From Serpentinimonas sp. (GTDB lineage Bacteria > Pseudomonadota > Gammaproteobacteria > Burkholderiales > Burkholderiaceae_C): 9,407 bases of DNA. The notes under the pieces were generated by a model, which saw nothing but the letters and a program-made list of their open reading frames with translations, did not search any database and was not told the origin of the DNA. Positions 6,559 through 9,407 of this stretch are shown one piece after another; positions within the stretch are counted from its first letter, which is position 1, and the number at the start of each line of letters is the position of its first letter. The stretch is from contig JALOSG010000099.1 of NCBI GenBank assembly GCA_025458665.1, forward strand, positions 1 to 9,407, read 5' to 3'. A program made the translations under genes and the position numbers.

Positions 6559-6591
6559 AAAATGCCGGCGCTCCTCGCGGGGCGCCGGCAT
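6558..6591 (-). terminator. Intrinsic terminator of the fasciclin gene
   Basis: Arms ATGCCGGCGC (6562-6571) and GCGCCGGCAT (6582-6591) form a perfect 10-bp GC-rich stem with a 10-base loop. Read on the minus strand it is followed by a run of five T, the form of a rho-independent terminator. The T run overlaps the argP stop codon, so the hairpin lies immediately after argP and may also slow convergent transcription, though on the plus strand no T tract follows. Confidence 0.8.
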
Positions 6592-6598
6592 GGCGGGG

Positions 6599-6618
6599 AA
6601 TTTCCCTGGCGGGAAATT
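6599..6618. repeat. Perfect inverted repeat spanning the fasciclin stop codon
   Basis: AATTTCCC (6599-6606) and GGGAAATT (6611-6618) are perfect 8-bp arms around a 4-base loop. The right arm contains two bases of the minus-strand TAA stop (6617-6619). It lies just upstream of the main terminator in transcript order, so the fasciclin mRNA would end in two consecutive hairpins. It may protect the 3' end or assist termination. Confidence 0.6.
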
Positions 6619-7069
6619 ACTTGGGCATGATGACGGAGTCGATCACATGGATCACGCCGTTGCTGGCAACCACGTCGGTGGCCACCACGTTGGCGCCGTC
6701 CACCTTCACGCCACCGGCGGTGGTGACGGTGATCTCGGAGCCCTGCACGGTCTTGACCTTGCCGGCCTTCACGTCGGCGGCCATGACTTTGCCCGGCACC
6801 ACGTGGTAGGTCAGCACGGCAGCCAGCTTCTGCTTGTCGGCCAGCAGCGCGTCCAGGGTGGCCTTGGGTACTTTGGCAAAGGCTTCATCGCTGGGAGCGA
6901 ACACGGTGAACGGGCCCGGACCCTTCAGGGTGTCCACCAGGCCGGCAGCCTGCACCGCGGTCACCAGCGTCTTGAAGGTACCGGCAGACACGGCAGTGTC
7001 CACAATGTCCTTGGCCTGCACGGCAAACGTCGAGGCCACGAGGCCCAGGGTCACGATCCATTTTTTCAT
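6617..7069 (-). CDS. Secreted fasciclin (FAS1) domain protein
   Basis: The 150-residue protein starts at ATG 7067-7069, seven bases after a GGAG Shine-Dalgarno site. The frame runs further upstream, but this ATG is followed by a proper Sec signal peptide, MKKWIVTLGLVASTFAVQA, with probable cleavage after A19. The mature protein is a single FAS1 domain: DIVDTAVSAGTFKTLVTAV (21-39), the H1 motif GPFTVFAPSDEAF (52-64), YHVVPGKV (88-95), and the H2 motif ASNGVIHVIDSVIMP (135-149). FAS1 domains mediate adhesion or carbohydrate and surface interactions. Bacterial single-domain members are periplasmic or extracellular and their biochemical role is mostly unknown. No membrane anchor or lipobox is present. 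The gene appears monocistronic, with its own terminator pair and an A+T-rich upstream region shared with a divergent TetR gene. Confidence 0.9.
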   Translation of the reverse strand: MKKWIVTLGLVASTFAVQAKDIVDTAVSAGTFKTLVTAVQAAGLVDTLKGPGPFTVFAPSDEAFAKVPKATLDALLADKQKLAAVLTYHVVPGKVMAADVKAGKVKTVQGSEITVTTAGGVKVDGANVVATDVVASNGVIHVIDSVIMPK

Positions 7070-7143
7070 CTGATCACTCCACGGAGTTGGTTGAAGAAGT
7101 ACGTGTAGAAATAGCCAGGGCACCTAGTGACCTGCACTGCATG

Positions 7144-7169
7144 GGACAGAGTTAATACTACTGAGTTCC
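7144..7169 (-). promoter_or_regulatory. Candidate promoter of the fasciclin gene, ECF-sigma-like
   Basis: On the minus strand GGAACT (plus-strand 7164-7169) is separated by 16 bases from GTC (7145-7147), the GGAAC-N16-GTC pattern of many ECF sigma factor promoters. The start would fall near 7135, giving a leader of about 65 nt. An overlapping sigma-70 alternative is TTGGTA, an 18-base spacer, then TATTAA. Both are pattern matches only. Confidence 0.35.
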
Positions 7170-7176
7170 CTAAAAT

Positions 7177-7186
7177 ACCAAATAGT
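7177..7186. repeat. Isolated copy of the TetR palindrome half-site
   Basis: ACCAAATAGT here differs at one base from ACCAAAAAGT at 7236-7245, the left part of the palindrome 59 bp away. It lies just upstream of the candidate fasciclin promoter and could be a secondary contact site for the same regulator. Chance cannot be excluded in this A+T-rich stretch. Confidence 0.3.
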
Positions 7187-7235
7187 TACATTTAGACTGT
7201 TGAGTTTGTTTCTGGAGTTCAAGGTGGGGTTATCG

Positions 7236-7254
7236 ACCAAAAAGTCTTTTTGGT
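7236..7254. promoter_or_regulatory. Perfect 8-3-8 palindrome, probable TetR operator
   Basis: ACCAAAAA (7236-7243), spacer GTC, TTTTTGGT (7247-7254). It ends 33 bp before the TetR start codon, the usual place for an autoregulatory operator, and its size fits TetR-family sites. A plausible plus-strand promoter, TTGTTT (7206-7211), an 18-base spacer and TTATCG (7230-7235), ends directly at its left edge, so binding would cover the start of transcription. It could instead form an RNA hairpin in the leader. Confidence 0.55.
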
Positions 7255-7287
7255 GCATCATCTGTATTCCGGAAGACGATTGCCCTC

Positions 7288-7950
7288 ATGACCTCCCTAG
7301 CCGATCCGCCCACCAGCACGCCCTCCGCCCCCGCTCGTGCCGACAGCAGTGCCAAGCGCAGCTTTCGCGCGCAGATGCACCAGGCCCGCGAGGACGCCAT
7401 CGTCAGCTCCGTGAACCGCTTGCTGGCCGAAAAAGGCTTCGACGCGATGACCGTGGACGAAGTGGCGGCAGATGTGGGCATTGCCAAGGCCAGCCTCTAC
7501 AAGCACTTTCCTAGCAAGGAAGACTTGGCAGCGGCCGCCATGGTGAAAGTGCTGCGGCGCGCCCAGGCCTTTCTAGATACCCTGCCCGCGCAGGGTGCTC
7601 CCCTGGAGCAACTGCAGGCGGTGGCGCGCTGGACCATGCAGGTGCAGCTGGCCGGCGAGATGCCTTCCCTGCCCAGCGAGAACTCCAGCCTGCGTGGCGC
7701 GCTGGCCGAGAACCGCGATTACATGGACGGCTTGCTCGACATCAGCGAGCGGCTGGGGCAGTGGATCGAAGCGGCGCAGGCCGAAGGCGCCCTGAACCCC
7801 AAAATGCCGCCCATTGCGGTGCTGTACACACTCTACGCACGGGCCTGCGATCCGGTGCTGGGCTTCCTGAAAGGGAGCGAGCAGTTCACCGACGAAGCCA
7901 TCATCGAGATGGTCCTCTCCAGCTGCTTCGAAGGTCTGCGCGCGCGCTAA
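7288..7950 (+). CDS. TetR-family transcriptional regulator
   Basis: The 220-residue protein has an unusually long, Pro/Ala/Ser-rich N-terminal arm (1-30) before the DNA-binding domain. The domain begins with AREDAIVSSVNRLLAEKGFDAMTV (33-56). The helix-turn-helix is TVDEVAADVGIAKASLYKHF (55-74), followed by PSKEDL, the classical TetR signature. The all-helical C-terminal ligand domain (about 85-215) shows no recognised subfamily motif, so the inducer is unknown. If the internal ATG at residue 30 were used, the arm would be lost and the domain kept. No strong Shine-Dalgarno site lies before the ATG at 7288. A perfect palindrome 33 bp upstream suggests autoregulation. The divergent neighbour is the fasciclin gene, a possible target. 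The convergent neighbour is the HD-GYP gene, whose stop lies 35 bp away. Confidence 0.87.
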   Translation: MTSLADPPTSTPSAPARADSSAKRSFRAQMHQAREDAIVSSVNRLLAEKGFDAMTVDEVAADVGIAKASLYKHFPSKEDLAAAAMVKVLRRAQAFLDTLPAQGAPLEQLQAVARWTMQVQLAGEMPSLPSENSSLRGALAENRDYMDGLLDISERLGQWIEAAQAEGALNPKMPPIAVLYTLYARACDPVLGFLKGSEQFTDEAIIEMVLSSCFEGLRAR

Positions 7951-7960
7951 GGGAAGTTCA

Positions 7961-7978
7961 GCGCTGCACCCTCAGCGC
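7961..7978. terminator. Short GC hairpin between TetR and HD-GYP genes
   Basis: GCGCTG (7961-7966) and CAGCGC (7973-7978) form a 6-bp stem with a 6-base loop in the 35-bp convergent gap. No T tract follows on either strand, so termination here would be inefficient. The right arm belongs to the 14-bp tandem repeat. Confidence 0.3.
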
Positions 7979-7995
7979 AGGACCCTCAGCGCAGT
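7968..7995. repeat. 14-bp tandem duplication over the HD-GYP stop codon
   Basis: ACCCTCAGCGCAGG (7968-7981) is followed directly by ACCCTCAGCGCAGT (7982-7995), identical except for the last base. The second copy encodes, on the minus strand, the last two residues (Leu-Arg) and stop of the HD-GYP protein. The first copy lies just beyond the stop. It looks like a recent slippage duplication. Confidence 0.75.
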
Positions 7996-9224
7996 ACCTG
8001 CCCCGACCACAGCTCATCGAGCCCGGGAATGTTCCACTTGGTCGGGTCTTCGCGGCCCACGATCGTGTGCCGGTTGTGCGGCGAGGACAGATCGATGAGC
8101 TCTGGCACCACGCGCTCGCTGCTTTTGGTGGAAAAAACCGTTTTGACCACGGGCTTGAGCAGCGACCCCTTGGTCTGGTCCACCACCACGGCGAGCTTGC
8201 CCGAACTCAGCATGACCAGCGACCCTATCGGGTAAATGCCCAGGCTGCGCACAAAGGCCTGGAACACCCGGTTGTCGAGGTGGCCACCCACCCACTCCGC
8301 CATGCGCCGCAAAGACTCCGACGGGTCCCAGCCAGCCTTGTAGGGGCGGTTGGAGGTGATGGCGTCGTAGATATCGCACACCGCGCCCATGCGCGCCATG
8401 AGGCTGATCTGCTCGCCCGCCAGGCGGTTGGGGTAACCGGTACCGTCCAGGCGTTCGTGGTGGTGCAGACAGACATCGAGCACCACCGGTTCGCTGATAC
8501 CCGCATCCAGAAGCCGCTGGTGGCCAAACTGGGTGTGGCGCCGCACCACCGCAAATTCGGCATCGCTGAGCTTGCCGGGCTTGTTCAGGACCTCCAGCGG
8601 AACATCCATCTTGCCCAGGTCGTGCATGAGTCCGGCAAAGCCGGCCACCCGGGCCTCCTCGTCGGACAGGCCCAGCTGGCGCGATAGGGCCACCATGAGC
8701 GCGCACACCGCCACCGAGTGCATGTAGGAGTAGTCGTCGGCGGTTTTCAGCCGGGCCAGGCTGATGAGCGCTCCCGAATTGCGCGTGACCGAGTCGGCAA
8801 TGTCGCGGGCCACCTGCCGGGCCACCTCGGTGTTGATGGCCTTGCCCATGCGGGCGTCGGTGAACATGCTGGTGATGGCACCGCGCGCGCTGTTGCAAAT
8901 GGCCGCTGCACGGGCCAGTTCTTCGGCTGTGCTGACCGGCGCCAGCATGCGGTCCACCGTGGTTTCCAGCTGGGCCACCTCGGCCGCAGTGGCCTGTTCC
9001 TCGGTACCCGCCACTTGCAGGGCGGTGGTGCCGGTGTCTACATCGAGGCCCTTGGAGGTGTCGATCCAGACTTCACGCACGGCACTGCGCAACACCAGTT
9101 GCAGGTCGTCCTCGGCATCGAGGATGAATTTGCTGCGCCAGAAGGGATGGTCCATCCATGACCCGCAGAAGGCCTGGATGTGCATCCCGAGGCGCAAGTC
9201 AGCAACGGCAATCTTCTTCAGCAT
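7986..9224 (-). CDS. HD-GYP domain cyclic-di-GMP phosphodiesterase with N-terminal DUF3391
   Basis: The 412-residue cytoplasmic protein begins with a DUF3391 domain (about 1-135), recognised by DLRLGMHIQ (9-17) and GSWMDHPFWRSKF (21-33). The HD-GYP domain follows (about 145-345) with a full set of catalytic motifs: YMHSVAVC with H169, the HD pair H201-D202 followed by LGK (203-205), H230, H235, the HHHERLDGTGYP block (254-265) with GYP at 263-265, and D284 in CDIYDAI. All metal ligands and the GYP signature appear present, so activity against cyclic-di-GMP, lowering its level and favouring motility over biofilm, is likely. A C-terminal tail of about 70 residues follows. There is no receiver or sensor domain, so regulation is probably through DUF3391, whose function is not established. 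The start ATG lacks a visible Shine-Dalgarno site, but MLKKIAVADLRLGM is the typical beginning of this family. Confidence 0.92.
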   Translation of the reverse strand: MLKKIAVADLRLGMHIQAFCGSWMDHPFWRSKFILDAEDDLQLVLRSAVREVWIDTSKGLDVDTGTTALQVAGTEEQATAAEVAQLETTVDRMLAPVSTAEELARAAAICNSARGAITSMFTDARMGKAINTEVARQVARDIADSVTRNSGALISLARLKTADDYSYMHSVAVCALMVALSRQLGLSDEEARVAGFAGLMHDLGKMDVPLEVLNKPGKLSDAEFAVVRRHTQFGHQRLLDAGISEPVVLDVCLHHHERLDGTGYPNRLAGEQISLMARMGAVCDIYDAITSNRPYKAGWDPSESLRRMAEWVGGHLDNRVFQAFVRSLGIYPIGSLVMLSSGKLAVVVDQTKGSLLKPVVKTVFSTKSSERVVPELIDLSSPHNRHTIVGREDPTKWNIPGLDELWSGQVLR

Positions 9225-9357
9225 CGGTGGGTTGGGAAGACTCGGCGGCTGGACCGAGGGGCTTCAAGCGGTTCCTGTCGCGAGTGTACCTGCGCGGAAG
9301 CGTTTTTAGCAGAACCGTCAGCATTAGCGCTTGGGTGAATGCGCAGGCAGAAGGGGC
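9225..9357 (-). promoter_or_regulatory. Upstream region of the HD-GYP gene
   Basis: These 133 bp appear non-coding. An inverted repeat CTCGG (9241-9245) / CCGAG (9254-9258) would fall in the leader, 17 bases before the ATG. A minus-strand TACACT (plus-strand 9283-9288) is a possible -10 element, with no good -35. No recognised riboswitch or c-di-GMP aptamer fold is visible to me. The promoter assignment is tentative. Confidence 0.25.
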
Positions 9358-9407
9358 TCACTGCGGGACTTCCACGCAGCAAAGGGGGTCGTGCGCCAGT
9401 TGCTCGT
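9358..9407 (-). CDS. Possible C-terminal end of an unidentified gene
   Basis: On the minus strand one frame is open from the window edge for 15 codons and ends with TGA (9358-9360). It reads EQLAHDPLCCVEVPQ, and 12 of the 15 codons end in G or C, which fits coding sequence here better than the other frames. It is too short to assign a family. If real, it lies upstream of the HD-GYP gene in the same direction, with 133 bp between. A plus-strand gene start in this stretch cannot be excluded. Confidence 0.35.
   Translation of the reverse strand, partial: EQLAHDPLCCVEVPQ

Noticed and set aside
6422..7108. A plus-strand frame across the argP end and the fasciclin gene
   Set aside because: It reads through a strong terminator hairpin and opposite a FAS1 protein with signal peptide and conserved H1/H2 motifs; the translation is a Gly/His-rich shadow.
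7200..7514. A TTG-initiated 104-codon frame beginning upstream of the TetR gene
   Set aside because: It overlaps the TetR coding region in another frame, passes through the palindrome, and has no similarity I recognise or coding-like composition.
9225..9357. A possible c-di-GMP riboswitch in front of the HD-GYP gene
   Set aside because: The region is short, and apart from one 5-bp inverted repeat I could not identify the conserved core of a GEMM-type aptamer.
1..9407. Defence island, mobile element, CRISPR array or biosynthetic cluster
   Set aside because: All well-supported genes belong to common chromosomal families. No transposase, integrase, regularly spaced repeats, terminal inverted repeats, tRNA-linked att site or clustered biosynthetic enzymes are seen.

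Overview
The window looks like ordinary chromosome from a high-GC betaproteobacterium, most likely a member of the Comamonadaceae (Acidovorax/Hydrogenophaga type). I infer this from the very GC-rich third codon positions and from the gene families present: acetoacetyl-CoA ligase, an ArgP-type LysR regulator, DadA, and a DUF3391 HD-GYP protein. I ran no search, so the placement stops at family level. I see no transposase, integrase, phage gene, CRISPR array, tRNA or rRNA.

Layout from left to right. (a) 1-450: the 3' end of an acetoacetyl-CoA ligase gene. It meets, tail to tail with a 4-bp shared stop, a gene for a three-domain outer-membrane-type lipoprotein (MliC-like, COG3650-like, META) on the minus strand. 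(b) 1557-1611: a very short divergent promoter region between that lipoprotein gene and a plus-strand HDOD signalling gene. The two candidate -10 hexamers overlap on opposite strands. (c) 2579-4086, minus: a flavin reductase and an EamA-family exporter, 8 bp apart and probably co-transcribed. (d) 4192-6558: D-amino-acid dehydrogenase (dadA, minus) divergent from an ArgP/LysG-type LysR regulator (plus). The 117-bp gap holds repeated GATAC/GTATC elements and a T-N11-A dyad. (e) 6559-7287: a small secreted fasciclin (FAS1) protein on the minus strand, with a textbook intrinsic terminator and an A+T-rich upstream region. (f) 7288-7950: a TetR-family regulator whose start is preceded by a perfect 8-3-8 palindrome. 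(g) 7986-9224, minus: a complete HD-GYP cyclic-di-GMP phosphodiesterase, whose last codons lie in a 14-bp tandem duplication. (h) 9225-9407: its upstream region and probably the last 15 codons of another minus-strand gene.

Functionally this is a mosaic of short transcription units, not one system. The themes are ketone-body/acetoacetate activation, D-amino-acid catabolism under a dedicated LysR regulator, an envelope lipoprotein and a secreted FAS1 protein, and two signalling proteins of the HD superfamily. One is an HDOD protein without the catalytic HD pair, the other an apparently active HD-GYP. I found no convincing undescribed multi-gene system. The points most worth a second look are regulatory: the overlapping divergent -10 elements, the TetR palindrome with its distant half-site, the ECF-like promoter of the fasciclin gene, and the dadA/argP intergenic region. 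The composite lipoprotein is the most unusual protein.
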